64,000 bases of DNA, taken from positions 1 to 64,000 of the forward strand of contig DAHWNW010000003.1 of assembly GCA_027339745.1 (NCBI GenBank). Reading direction: 5' to 3'. How positions within the stretch are numbered: the first letter of the stretch is position 1; each line of letters begins with the position of its first letter. This document shows, in pieces, positions 47,928 to 60,027 of the stretch. This DNA comes from Nitrososphaerota archaeon. GTDB lineage: Archaea; Thermoproteota; Nitrososphaeria; Nitrososphaerales; Gagatemarchaeaceae. The translations under genes were made by a program, and so were the position numbers. The notes beneath the pieces were generated by a model, which was given only the letters and a program-made list of their open reading frames with translations, was not told where the DNA came from and did not search any database.

Positions 47928-49607
47928 TTGAGGAACACTGCGTTAGTCCTGGCGATTTTGCTCATTGCCGCTTTCATCCCCATTCAAGGGGTGGTCCACG
48001 CCCAGGGGTCCCCGAGGGTCGACGTCAACAGTGTCTATTCCCTGAACAGGTATGGGTTCGCGACGATAGAAGAGACCGTGATGTTCACGAACAATGGCAC
48101 TTCGGCGGTCCAAGTGCCTACGGTGACCATCGGGTTCGGGGCATTGTCTTCCAATGTGGTGAAGACCAACCTCACGAGCGGGTTCGCGATGGGGACACCG
48201 CCGTCTGCGGGGGGGCCGTTCACGATAAGCAGCAGCGAGTCTGTCCCGCCGGGAGGGAATTCGAGTTTCGTCCTCAGTGCGCTCTTGAACAATGTAGTCT
48301 CGACCGCGAAGAACGATAGCCTTCTGGTGGAAGTCCTGTCTTCCCCTTCGATAAGCACCAAGGTCGCGACCCTGTTGAACGTAATCCAGATGCCCGCGCA
48401 GACCTCGTTCCTGTCGCCACCGAGCGGCCTGAAGGCTAGCATCCTTGGGACCAACAACACGTACTACTCCAAGCTTTCCGACGTCATCCCCAGCGTAGCC
48501 AACACCTCCGTCAGGGCAGTGTCGTCGAACTCGGCGCAAGACTTCAACCCGCTCAAAGTCATCTACGCGCAGAGGACGATATCGATCGCATCCAACGGGA
48601 CGCCTGAGGTCACCGACACGATCGAGTTCGAGAACATGGGCACCGTGGCCCTCGGGGAACTCTATGTTTCGCTCCTCGCACCAAGCTCCACCCAGGTGAC
48701 GATAATAACGGGAACGGCTGACGAGCCGGTTCTCCAGAATCCGTTCAAGATGTCGCTCACAGGAGGGGCCATCGACCTCACATCGTTCGTGGTAGGGTAT
48801 CCAACCGACGGGGTCCAGACGGGGACGGACTTCACACTCACTTACAGGTACCCTCTGGGGACGAACTACTATTCTACCTCGGGCGGGAGGGTGACAATCA
48901 ACATCCCGGAGACGCCGCTTGTCAAGGCGTTCATAGATTCTTACTCCTTGAATTTCAGTCTGAGCAAGGGTGCTGACGGCATCAAGACGACCCCTGTGAG
49001 CCTCGGAGCGGTAACCCCCTGGCATACTGGGGAGGCGACGTTCGCATATAGCCTCACACTTGGATGGTATCTCGATTCTGGGGTCCCGTTCGCCTCGGTC
49101 GCCTTCGTCCTCCTCCTGATAGGTCTGTTCGCCGTCAAGTCGGTCGCCTCCTCAGGCGAGGATGAAGCGTCCATGGAAGAGGAGACGTCCACCGAGATTG
49201 CTTCAGCGATGATACTCGCATTCGACGAGAAGACAAGTCTAATCAACGGCTTATGGTCTGAGATTGCATCAAAGGACCCGAATGAGCTGGATAAGGCCTA
49301 TTTCGACGGGATTCGAAGCCGCCTTGACTCGTTCCGGAACAGGGCACTGCAGAGGCTGAATGAAGTCAAACAAAAGTCGACCAGTCAAAAGTTCTCAGAG
49401 GTGGTGAGTCAGATTCAGACAACGGAGCGCGAAGTGGACAGGGCGTCGAAGGACAAGCTGAACCTATACCAGCAGTACTACCTGCGTCAGATGAGGAAGG
49501 AGGTGTACGACAGGCTGCTCCCGCAGTACACCAAGCGGCTCGAAAGAGCGCTGAATCAGCTTACCGACGAGCTCCATACGGTCCAGAGAGAAGCGAAACT
49601 CCTCTAG
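47928..49607 (+). CDS. Secreted/anchored protein: signal peptide, large ectodomain, one TM, cytoplasmic coiled coil
   Basis: ALVLAILLIAAFIPIQGVVHA signal; PFASVAFVLLLIGLFAVKSVA TM; charged helical C-terminus; TTG start. Confidence 0.75.
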   Translation: MRNTALVLAILLIAAFIPIQGVVHAQGSPRVDVNSVYSLNRYGFATIEETVMFTNNGTSAVQVPTVTIGFGALSSNVVKTNLTSGFAMGTPPSAGGPFTISSSESVPPGGNSSFVLSALLNNVVSTAKNDSLLVEVLSSPSISTKVATLLNVIQMPAQTSFLSPPSGLKASILGTNNTYYSKLSDVIPSVANTSVRAVSSNSAQDFNPLKVIYAQRTISIASNGTPEVTDTIEFENMGTVALGELYVSLLAPSSTQVTIITGTADEPVLQNPFKMSLTGGAIDLTSFVVGYPTDGVQTGTDFTLTYRYPLGTNYYSTSGGRVTINIPETPLVKAFIDSYSLNFSLSKGADGIKTTPVSLGAVTPWHTGEATFAYSLTLGWYLDSGVPFASVAFVLLLIGLFAVKSVASSGEDEASMEEETSTEIASAMILAFDEKTSLINGLWSEIASKDPNELDKAYFDGIRSRLDSFRNRALQRLNEVKQKSTSQKFSEVVSQIQTTEREVDRASKDKLNLYQQYYLRQMRKEVYDRLLPQYTKRLERALNQLTDELHTVQREAKLL

Positions 49608-49624
49608 TGCCGGTGCGCGCCGGG

Positions 49625-50608
49625 GGCAGATTTATGAAGCGGAAGGCGGCCCTAAACAAAGCTATGGGGAAAGTCGAGAAACTGGTGATTATAGGGTCTG
49701 GGCCGGCCGGGCTGACAGCTGCCATCTACGGGTGCCGGGCAGACCTTGAGCCTCTTGTGTTCATGGGGACCAAGTACGGCGGACAACTGATGCTCACGAG
49801 TGAAGTGGAGAATTTTCCGGGGTTCCCTGACCCGGTCCTTGGGCCGGACCTGATAACGAAGATGAAGTCACAGGCGGAGAGGCTTGGTGCGAGGCTTGTC
49901 CAGGAAGATGTGGTCAAGGTCAACTTCAAGACTTACCCGTTTGAGGTATACACGAGCGGCGGAGTGACGCAAGCCCTGACGGTCATCATAGCAACCGGTG
50001 CCAATCCAAGGAGACTCGACCTCCAGTCGGAGATGAGATTGATGGGAAAGGGAGTGTCAAACTGCGCCGTCTGCGACGGCTTCTTCTTCAGAGGGAAGAG
50101 GGTGGCGGTGGTCGGCGGAGGGGACACCGCCATGGAAGAGGCAACATTCCTGACCAAGTTCGCTTCATCGGTGCAAGTAATCCACAGGAGGGACGAGCTC
50201 AGAGCGAGCGCCGCCCTGAAGAAAGAAGCGCTGGAGAATCCTAAGATCAGCTTCGTCTGGGACTCGGCAGTCACAGAGGTGATAGGGGAGGGGAAGGTCG
50301 AAGGGATCAGGGTCAAGAACCTGAAGACCGGGGTTGAAAGCCAGATGCCTGTGGACGGGCTGTTCGTCGCAATAGGCTATGAACCAAACACCGAGATATT
50401 CAAGGGACAGGTGGAGCTGGATCCCAAGGGTTACTTGGCTGTCCGCAACGGGACAGAAAGCAGCGTGCCAGGCGTCTTCGTAGCAGGGGACGTCCATGAC
50501 TTCCGCTACAGGCAGGCAATCACGGCGGCGGCCGATGGATGTAAAGCTCTCCTCGACGCCGAGAAGTTCGTAAAGCAGAAGCTGGAAGCCAAGATACCTA
50601 GTCGGTGA
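49625..50608 (+). CDS. trxB: Thioredoxin reductase (FAD/NAD(P) dependent)
   Basis: VIIGSGPAGLTAAIYGCRADLEPL, SNCAVCDGFFF redox motif, VVGGGDTAMEEA. Confidence 0.95.
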   Translation, partial: GRFMKRKAALNKAMGKVEKLVIIGSGPAGLTAAIYGCRADLEPLVFMGTKYGGQLMLTSEVENFPGFPDPVLGPDLITKMKSQAERLGARLVQEDVVKVNFKTYPFEVYTSGGVTQALTVIIATGANPRRLDLQSEMRLMGKGVSNCAVCDGFFFRGKRVAVVGGGDTAMEEATFLTKFASSVQVIHRRDELRASAALKKEALENPKISFVWDSAVTEVIGEGKVEGIRVKNLKTGVESQMPVDGLFVAIGYEPNTEIFKGQVELDPKGYLAVRNGTESSVPGVFVAGDVHDFRYRQAITAAADGCKALLDAEKFVKQKLEAKIPSR

Positions 50609-51689
50609 CGGACACGAACCTGTCCTCAGAGAAGGACTTGCTGAGGGGTCCGACTATGGAGGTTCTGTAGCCGCACCGCCTGCACCTGCTCTTGCCGTCC
50701 AGGTTGTATTCTAGTATCTCATAGCCGTAGCGCTTGATGAGGACGGCTTTGCACCCAGGGCAGTAGGTGCTCTCGTCGGGATGGCCTGGCACATTACCTA
50801 TGTAGACGTAGTTAAGGCCCGTCTTCCTCCCTATTGCGACGTGTCTCTCAAGAGTCTCGATCGGGGTCGAAGGGGAGTCCATCATCTTGTAGTCAGGATG
50901 GAAACGTAGGAAGTGGATGGGGGTGTCCGGGCCGAGGTTGTCGTAGACCCATCGGCTCAGCTTTTCTGCAGCTTCGAGGGAGTCCCCCACGGCGGGGACA
51001 ATCAGGTCTGTAATCTCGATGTGGACGTCCGTCTTCTGCTTCAGGTCCAGCAGGGTTTGGAAGATAGCCTGAGCGTCTGGTATGCTGATGTATCGGCGTA
51101 CGAAATCGGTCTCGCCGCTCCCCTTGAAGTCTACGGTGATGCAGTCGAGGAACTCCTTCATCATCGCCACAGCTTCGGGAGTATCGAAACCGTTAGAGAC
51201 GAATATGTTGAAGAGCCCTCGGGACCTCGCGATCTTCCCGACGTCCCGGGCGTACTCGATGAAGACCGACGGCTGGTTGTACGTGTAGGCCACGCCTTCG
51301 CAACCATATTCGGCAGCCGTCGCCACCAGCTCTTCGGGTGTCTTTTGTATCCCCGACGCCTGTCTCCGCTGGCTGATGTCATAGTTCTGGCAGAAGCGGC
51401 ATGCCCATGAGCACCCGCTGGTCGCGATTGAGAAGACCTTCGAGCCGGGACGATAGTGGACTACAGGTTTCTTCTCAATCGGGTCGATTTGAGCCGCCAT
51501 TATCCTGCCGTAGTCAAGCAGGTAGAGCCTCCTGCCAACGACCCCTCTTATGCCGCAGAACCCCACCTGCCCCTCCCCTATCTGGCAAGCCCTGGCGCAA
51601 GCGGTGCACTGGATTCTCCCGTTCCGGAGGTCTCTGAACAGTTCAGCCTCCCTCCCTTCAGGCTTAGTGAGCCGGGGCACAGAAGACAC
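50598..51689 (-). CDS. Radical SAM protein, pyruvate-formate-lyase-activating-enzyme-like (AmmeMemoRadiSam-type)
   Basis: SIATSGCSWACRFCQNYDIS (CxxxCxxC), GVAYTYNQPSVFIEYARDVG. Confidence 0.92.
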   Translation of the reverse strand: MSSVPRLTKPEGREAELFRDLRNGRIQCTACARACQIGEGQVGFCGIRGVVGRRLYLLDYGRIMAAQIDPIEKKPVVHYRPGSKVFSIATSGCSWACRFCQNYDISQRRQASGIQKTPEELVATAAEYGCEGVAYTYNQPSVFIEYARDVGKIARSRGLFNIFVSNGFDTPEAVAMMKEFLDCITVDFKGSGETDFVRRYISIPDAQAIFQTLLDLKQKTDVHIEITDLIVPAVGDSLEAAEKLSRWVYDNLGPDTPIHFLRFHPDYKMMDSPSTPIETLERHVAIGRKTGLNYVYIGNVPGHPDESTYCPGCKAVLIKRYGYEILEYNLDGKSRCRRCGYRTSIVGPLSKSFSEDRFVSVTD

Positions 51690-51777
51690 GTCTCCAATTC
51701 AGCCCCTTCCGCCCATTAAGTTTTGCAGAGTTCACCACAAGTGAGGCCCCAGGAGCAGATAGCGGGAGCAAATAGTT

Positions 51778-51791
51778 ATAACATATGTTAT
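51778..51791. promoter_or_regulatory. Perfect 14-bp palindrome ATAACATATGTTAT upstream of the ZIP-like gene
   Basis: Read directly; ends 13 nt before the start at 51805. Confidence 0.6.
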
Positions 51792-51804
51792 TATCTCAGC
51801 CAAA

Positions 51805-52554
51805 GTGGCTGACTTCATGGAGGCAGTGGGCCTCTCTGCCGTCATAGGATTCTCCATCTACCTTTCGTTCCCACTCGTGATGCGAAAGGGGAAGAATCAA
51901 AGGAGCGTAAACTTCCTCAACGCAGTGGCCGCAGGAATCCTCATTTTCCTGATCGGAGACGTATTCCTTGACGCCGCTGGCACCCTGTATAATGGGTCGC
52001 TCTACGGTTATGGTTCGTCTCCCACCTACGATTTCGTGTTCGCCGTTGCCCTGGCCACGGGGTTTCTCGTGCTTTTTGGGGCAGGTAACAGGTGGAAGAT
52101 GGTCCTTACCCCCACGCAGTTGGCTCTCGTGATAGCCCTAGGGATTGCATTCCAGAACCTCACCGAGGGGCTCCTCTTTGGCGCCCTGAGCGTAGGGATT
52201 GGGTTGACAGGTACGGCCCTGGTGGTGCTGCTAGGATTCACCTTCCAGAACTCGACTGAAGGGTTCCCCATCGCTTCCCCTTTTCTCGAATCGACCGAGG
52301 GCAAGGGAGCGGTGATAGCGGGCGCCCTGTTCGTCGGCGGGGTTCCGACGATACTGGGAGGGGCAGTCGGGTACTTCTACAATACTACCATTCTTGACCA
52401 AGTGTTCTATGGTCTGGCGGTAGGGACGATGCTCTACGTCATTCTTCCAATGCTGAGGCACCTGTTATCGGCGTCAGACCCCGACAAGCTGCAGACAGCG
52501 TACGCGGGTGTGTTCGTCGGTTTCATTCTCGGGTTCGCGGTCAACCTACTCTGA
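51805..52554 (+). CDS. ZIP-family-like metal transporter
   Basis: Polytopic 249 aa; FQNLTEGLLFGALSVGIGLTGTALVVLLGFTFQNSTEG resembles the ZIP HNxxEG signature with Q for H. Confidence 0.75.
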   Translation: MADFMEAVGLSAVIGFSIYLSFPLVMRKGKNQRSVNFLNAVAAGILIFLIGDVFLDAAGTLYNGSLYGYGSSPTYDFVFAVALATGFLVLFGAGNRWKMVLTPTQLALVIALGIAFQNLTEGLLFGALSVGIGLTGTALVVLLGFTFQNSTEGFPIASPFLESTEGKGAVIAGALFVGGVPTILGGAVGYFYNTTILDQVFYGLAVGTMLYVILPMLRHLLSASDPDKLQTAYAGVFVGFILGFAVNLL

Positions 52555-53699
52555 GACTCATCTTAGCAGGAAGGATGACTGGGAGAACCCGCGAGCCCAC
52601 CGCCTCGGCCGCGTTTCGCGGCCCCGCAAGCTCCTAAACGCGCCTGTCGGCCCGGTCTAATCACTTTTGGCTCAGTCAGAGTCTTCCCCTTTGGGTCGTC
52701 GAAGGTCGATCAACGACTCCCCTACGCGCCCCTGCAATATCGGTGGGAGACACACTTCCTCGAAGGAGCGCCTTGTTGTAACCACTATGGCGGCCTTGTT
52801 GTTCATCCTAGTCGCGAGCGTCCTTGGCCTCTTGGATGCGAGGTTGACATTTTCTCTGCCGTCGCCTCCGCTGTGAGGTTGACAGACGCGGTTGGGATGG
52901 GTCCCGTACACGTGAATAAGGCCCCTCCCTCGGGATGTACACGTCTGCCAAAGTGAAGGTGCTTATCCCGCCGCGCTTAGGGCGACTAGCTAGGATTTAC
53001 GTGTCGACATTCCCTTTAAGAGGAGCACCTTTGAATAGACTTCGTTATATCTGTACGCAACCTGAGCATGATTCCTCCGCTAATCCTTTCCTCTGGAAGG
53101 ATGATGAGTTTGGTTCGGTCGGGACTTTAGAGCTCTTTCTGGTTTCATGCGATGAACGCCGAAGATGTCTCAGTGCCGCTTGTAGGATGAGCGCGTTAAG
53201 GCGTTCGCTCATGTCCGCCAGTATCCTGGAGCCAGTCTTCGAGAGTCATCGGGTCATACTCGATCCCCTGACCCATTCATCAGCGAATGAGCCAGTTGAA
53301 GTCAAAGCGCGGCCGTTCGATGCGGTCCCCGTCGCGGGCTCAAGCCATTTCTGGGCATCGGAAAATCTCCTAGTTTCTACAGTACCGATGTAGACTCGTC
53401 TTCTGTCTCCCGATTCCCCAACAAAAGCGGGGAATCCTCTCGTATCACAGGGATAGCCCGGGTACGTTAGCTTCGCGTTGGAACGATTTAGCGCAGGTAC
53501 GTTAGCCAAAGCGGGATACGTGCCTTGGCTTAAAAGCGAGGGGCGTGAAGTTCAGCATGGTCCAGACAGGGACAAACCGGGAGCATGGGAGGTTCACCCC
53601 AGAGTGGGCCAGAGGAAGAAGCCATGGCTGCTGGTCGACCAGGTATGAGTCGTCCACACGAAGACCATCGATAGGGAATCCCTCCAAGAGTTCCGGACC

Positions 53700-54908
53700 G
53701 TGAGGGAGTGGATAGAGAGGAAGAGCGAGAACGGCAAGATGCCGGCCCTCTACCACATGGCAGCGTATCTCAGGTGGAGAGAGACGAAGGGACTCTCGGT
53801 CGACCCGGACCGGTGGGTCGAAGAGTGCAGGAACGGCACCAACAGGACCCTGGTAGAGCACCTGGAGCCGCTGGAACCGTGCGCCGAGAGTGAAATGTTC
53901 GATGGCGACGTGTTCTCCACGCGGCGCAAGTTCTACACCGATATCCGGAGTTTCTACTACAGGCACCTCGTCCCTCTTCCGCAGTCGAGGCTCGAGGTGG
54001 TCAGGAAGGCTGTGAAGGTGAAGGTGCAGGCCCAGGTCACGGCCACCGAGTTTCTGCATATGGCTCAGAGGGTCCTCGCGACAGAGATGCGTCCCCGGGA
54101 CAGGTCCATCATGATTTCGATGATCCAGGGGGGCATGGATGCCTCGACCCTGGCCGAGGCGTTCAACCACGTGGCGTTCCCCCAGCTCGCGAAACATTTC
54201 GGGACGCCCGACTGGAGCAGCTGGGAAGAGCGGAACGTCCCGGTCAGAGTCGACCTGGTCAGGCCGAAGACAGACTACCAGTTCTACACCTTCCAGGACG
54301 CAGACGCCATAGTCGCGCTCAGGGACTACCTCAACGTCAGGAAATCGGTGTTCGGACCCTTGGCGGTTCGACCCTCCGGCAACCCCCAGGTCATGGACAC
54401 TTCCGACCCCATCTACGTCACGGAATATGCGGAACAGATAGACGCCAAGTACGTCAGCAGGATGTTCTACGAGTACGGCGTGAAAGCGGGAGTCAACGTC
54501 GTCCCCGGCGAGAGGCTCCCAGCATACAGGGGGGCCTCCAGGCGCTACCCCTCCCATTCGCACGAGGTGAGGGACACCCTGGTCACCCTGGCGAGGCGCG
54601 CCGGGGTGGAGCTCCCGGTCGCCAACTACTTCGTGGGCCACTCCATTGACAAGTACAAGTATGACAAGTCGCCCTGGGACGACCCGGAGCACTTCAGGGA
54701 GCAGCACATGCTCCTCGCCCCGTACCTGAACGTGATCTCTCAGAAAGAGACCCTAGCGAGAGAGAAGACCGAACGCGGAATCGGCAGCAGTATGAGGGTG
54801 GTCGAGGAGGAGAACAGGGAGCTGGAGGCGAGGGTCCTCCAGGCCGACGACGACAGGAAGAGGCTAGCTGACCTCTATGCTGAGCTCAGGCGCAGGGGGG
54901 TCATCTGA
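53700..54908 (+). CDS. Tyrosine recombinase-like protein, N-terminus possibly truncated
   Basis: SHSHEVRDTLVTLARRAGVELPVANYFVGHSIDKYKYDKSPW; VPVRVDLVRPKTDYQFYTFQDADAIVALRDYL; C-terminal coiled coil. Confidence 0.8.
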   Translation: MREWIERKSENGKMPALYHMAAYLRWRETKGLSVDPDRWVEECRNGTNRTLVEHLEPLEPCAESEMFDGDVFSTRRKFYTDIRSFYYRHLVPLPQSRLEVVRKAVKVKVQAQVTATEFLHMAQRVLATEMRPRDRSIMISMIQGGMDASTLAEAFNHVAFPQLAKHFGTPDWSSWEERNVPVRVDLVRPKTDYQFYTFQDADAIVALRDYLNVRKSVFGPLAVRPSGNPQVMDTSDPIYVTEYAEQIDAKYVSRMFYEYGVKAGVNVVPGERLPAYRGASRRYPSHSHEVRDTLVTLARRAGVELPVANYFVGHSIDKYKYDKSPWDDPEHFREQHMLLAPYLNVISQKETLAREKTERGIGSSMRVVEEENRELEARVLQADDDRKRLADLYAELRRRGVI

Positions 54909-54979
54909 CTGCTGGTGTGGACCACTCCACAGTAGAAACGCCTCAAGGTATAACGAACAGTAAAGGAGGAGCCTAAACG

Positions 54980-56130
54980 ATGGTCTACCAGTCGAAGTGG
55001 AAGCCCGAGGAAAGTCCGGATCGTGATGGAGTCCATCAACATCTCCATCTCGATGTCTGAGCTCTGCAGGAGGTACGTAGTCCCGAACACCTTCTACGCG
55101 TGGAAGGAGAAGTTCCTGGAAGCAGGGAAGATGGGTCTCTCTGGGGGACTCAGGAAGAACGGTCATGCCAGCAAGGAGCTCGAGCACGAGAAGGAGAGGC
55201 TGAAGACCCTGATCGGGGAGCTGACGATAGCCAACGATTCTCAAAAAAGCGCTGGAAGGGGGGAGAAGATGACAGCCATCAGGCTGATGCTCGAGAAGGA
55301 GATGAGCCTCAGGAGGACCCTCCGATACTCTGGCATGTCGAGCTGCTCGTACTACTACAGGCCGGTACCGCGCATTATCCAGCCTGACCCTGCACTCGTT
55401 GGGAAGGTCGAAGAGCTCACCGTGGAGAGGCCCTTCTAAGGCACCAGGAGGATGGCAGCTCAGCTCACCAGAGAGCTGCATGTCTCGGTGAACCGAAAGA
55501 GGGTCCAAAGGGTCTTCCACATGCTGAACTGGAATGAACCCGCCAAGGCGAAGAACCCGATCCTCAGGTCCTCCGTAAAGGTCGTCAGGGCGTCCAGGCC
55601 GTACCAATTCTGGCAGACAGACCTCACCTACATCTGGTGTGGCGACCAAGATAGGTGGTCCTACCTCTTCAACGTGTTGGACGTCTTCCATCGCGAGTGG
55701 CTCGGCTACGCCTTCGAGAGGTCTGCGGTGAAGGAGCATGCGATAATGTCGGTCAACAACGCTCTCGCTTCTCACGACGAAGCTGTGCCAGGCGGGCTGA
55801 CCCTCAGGTGTGACAACGGGCCGCAGTACACCTCTCGCGCGTTCAAAGACTCGATGGACGCCCTCGGCCTCAGGGCGGAGCACATCCTCTACCACACCCC
55901 TGAACAGAACGGGTACATCGAGTCCTTCCATAAAGACCTTGAAGAAGGAATACATCTGGACCAGAGACTTCCAGAGCCACCGGGAGGCAGAGATCGCAAT
56001 CGCCGAAGCGTTCGAGGACTACAACCATCGGGGGATTCATTCGTCGCTGGGGTACCTCACGCCGTCAGAGTACCTGGACGCGTGGAAGCAGGGTAACGTC
56101 ATTCTGGAGGAGGCGAAGGTGAGCAGTTGA
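54980..56130 (+). pseudogene. IS3-family transposase remnant (orfA HTH and orfB rve/DDE) with several frame lesions
   Basis: ISMSELCRRYVVPNTFYAWKEKFLEAG (orfA); YQFWQTDLTYIWCGDQDRWSYLFNVLDVF, TLRCDNGPQYTSRAF, HSSLGYLTPSEYLDAW (orfB) spread over different frames. Confidence 0.9.
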
Positions 56131-56573
56131 CGGCGGAAACTATGAGGCTTGAGGGCCCAGAAACGCATAAGGGACGGGTCCACTCCAATCGTGGTCTGGG
56201 GATTCAAGAGGTAATTCCGGCTGAGGAGGAAGTATGCCGGCCTCTTCATCCGCGCGAAGAGCCTCAAGTCCTCTTGTCCTCGGGGAACTTCAACAGGATC
56301 CTCCGCCATTTTGAGGTCATCGACGAGGGGAGCGGCCGCTCCCCCAGGATGGCCTTCTACCAGATAGCGGACAACGAGGACAACCTGCGTAGGTGGGAGC
56401 GGAAGCTATGCGACGAGTGGAGGTTGGTGGCGAGGATCGAAGAGGGAAACAGGGTCTACTGTCGTAAGACTGAACTCGGGGAGAACCTGCACAGGATTCT
56501 GGAGAGCCACGAGTACGTCGGCCGTCTCTTCGAGGAACTCATCAGGGACAGATTGGCTCCTGGGAACTGGTAA
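56127..56573 (+). CDS. Hypothetical winged-helix-like protein
   Basis: C-terminal half RILRHFEVIDEGSGRSPRMAFYQIADNEDNLRRWERKL; N-terminus doubtful. Confidence 0.4.
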   Translation: MTAETMRLEGPETHKGRVHSNRGLGIQEVIPAEEEVCRPLHPREEPQVLLSSGNFNRILRHFEVIDEGSGRSPRMAFYQIADNEDNLRRWERKLCDEWRLVARIEEGNRVYCRKTELGENLHRILESHEYVGRLFEELIRDRLAPGNW

Positions 56574-56625
56574 TCGCTTCACGCCCAGTCGGCGGAGTGC
56601 ATATCGGGTTGGATGGTTCCCGGCC

Positions 56626-57075
56626 TCATCCCTTGATTTTCTCCAAAACCATCGATGGGCAGACCTTCCGGACCCCTTCTATCCTTCCTATCTTGTTCAT
56701 GAGGACGTGCGAAAGGCGTGCGCTGTCTTCGCACCAGACCTCGATCATTATCATGTGATCTCCGCTGGTCAGGGCAAGGTACCTGACTTCAGGGAGCGCC
56801 TTCAGCTTCTCTGCGATTTCAAGCAGATGGATCGGGTCACCGTCGACTCCGACCAGCGCCGTGCTCTTCATCCCTAGCTTGTCAGGGTCTACAGAGACAG
56901 AGAACCTTGTTATCACCCCCTGCTCCCTGAGCTTAAGAATCTTCTTCCTCACCGTAGACTCGTCGATGCCAGTCTTGCGAGATATCTCGGCGTATGACAG
57001 GTTGCCATCTTCCTGCAGCAGATGGACTATGCGTAAATCGGAATCTTTCAGCAAGGAAGTTTCCTGCCATAGCAT
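56626..57075 (-). CDS. Lrp/AsnC family transcriptional regulator
   Basis: DSDLRIVHLLQEDGNLSYAEISRKTGIDESTVRKKILKLREQGVITRFSVSVDPDKLGM. Confidence 0.93.
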   Translation of the reverse strand: MLWQETSLLKDSDLRIVHLLQEDGNLSYAEISRKTGIDESTVRKKILKLREQGVITRFSVSVDPDKLGMKSTALVGVDGDPIHLLEIAEKLKALPEVRYLALTSGDHMIMIEVWCEDSARLSHVLMNKIGRIEGVRKVCPSMVLEKIKG

Positions 57076-57085
57076 CTTTATTTGA

Positions 57086-59299
<2,214 letters not shown>

Positions 59300-59335
59300 C
59301 CAGCGCCTGCACCTTTGGCTTGGCTTGAGAGAAGC

Positions 59336-59518
59336 ATGAAGTGCTACTATTGCGACCAAGACTCTAGGGGCATCTGTAAGGAATGCGGTCGCGCCAGCTG
59401 CAAAGAGCATGCAACGACAACCGTTCATCACCTGCACATGACAACCGGATTCAAGTTTGTCTGTAATGTGTGCATCGCGGCATACAAGACTCCGGGGGAT
59501 ACGGTTCCGTCGAAGTGA
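59336..59518 (+). CDS. Small Cys-rich zinc-finger protein (DUF2180-like)
   Basis: MKCYYCDQDSRGICKECGRASCKEHA...CNVC. Confidence 0.7.
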   Translation: MKCYYCDQDSRGICKECGRASCKEHATTTVHHLHMTTGFKFVCNVCIAAYKTPGDTVPSK

Positions 59519-60027
59519 ACTGTGCCGGCCTATCCCACACAGTGCGCACTTGTTGTGTTAGACGTCAGAGAGCGGCTCGCGAATCAGGCAGGGCGCGTTA
59601 TTTAGGGCGGCGGACGTTTACCTGATGCTGGACTTCGTGGTCGTCGTAACAACGGTCACGATGCGCGCCTGGGCCCCGGGCCGACGCCGTTTGATTGACC
59701 CGACACCATTTCACGGAAGCGTGAGTTCGTTTCGCCTGCATTCACCCTAGTGCACATGCTGTAGAACTACCCGCCTTGGTCTTCACGGCACGTCAGTCAA
59801 ATGTGGCTCGGTCGGAGAATCGGGTGCAACCTGTCTGAGGGCTGTACGTAATTCCATCTCATCTCGACAGGGTTGCCAAATCCACCTGATTCCTGACCGT
59901 AATCCCCATCCCCCTGATTCGTCAGTGTGTACCCAACTAACCAGAGGCATGGGGATGGAGCTGTATCGGGCTCCGAAGGGTCCTCCCAGAGGAGAGCAAA
60001 GGGAGGAAGGGACAAGAAACGTAAACC

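Noticed and set aside
47943-49025. 360-aa ORF antisense to the anchored surface protein
   Set aside because: Arg/His-rich shadow translation; the sense ORF has a signal peptide and TM.
52935-53393. 152-aa ORF in the gene-poor stretch
   Set aside because: No recognisable domain or plausible composition; likely spurious.
53502-54707. 401-aa ORF antisense to the recombinase
   Set aside because: Shadow ORF of a gene with recognisable recombinase motifs on the plus strand.
54864-55955. 363-aa ORF antisense to the IS3 remnant
   Set aside because: Shadow ORF; plus strand encodes clear rve/DDE motifs.
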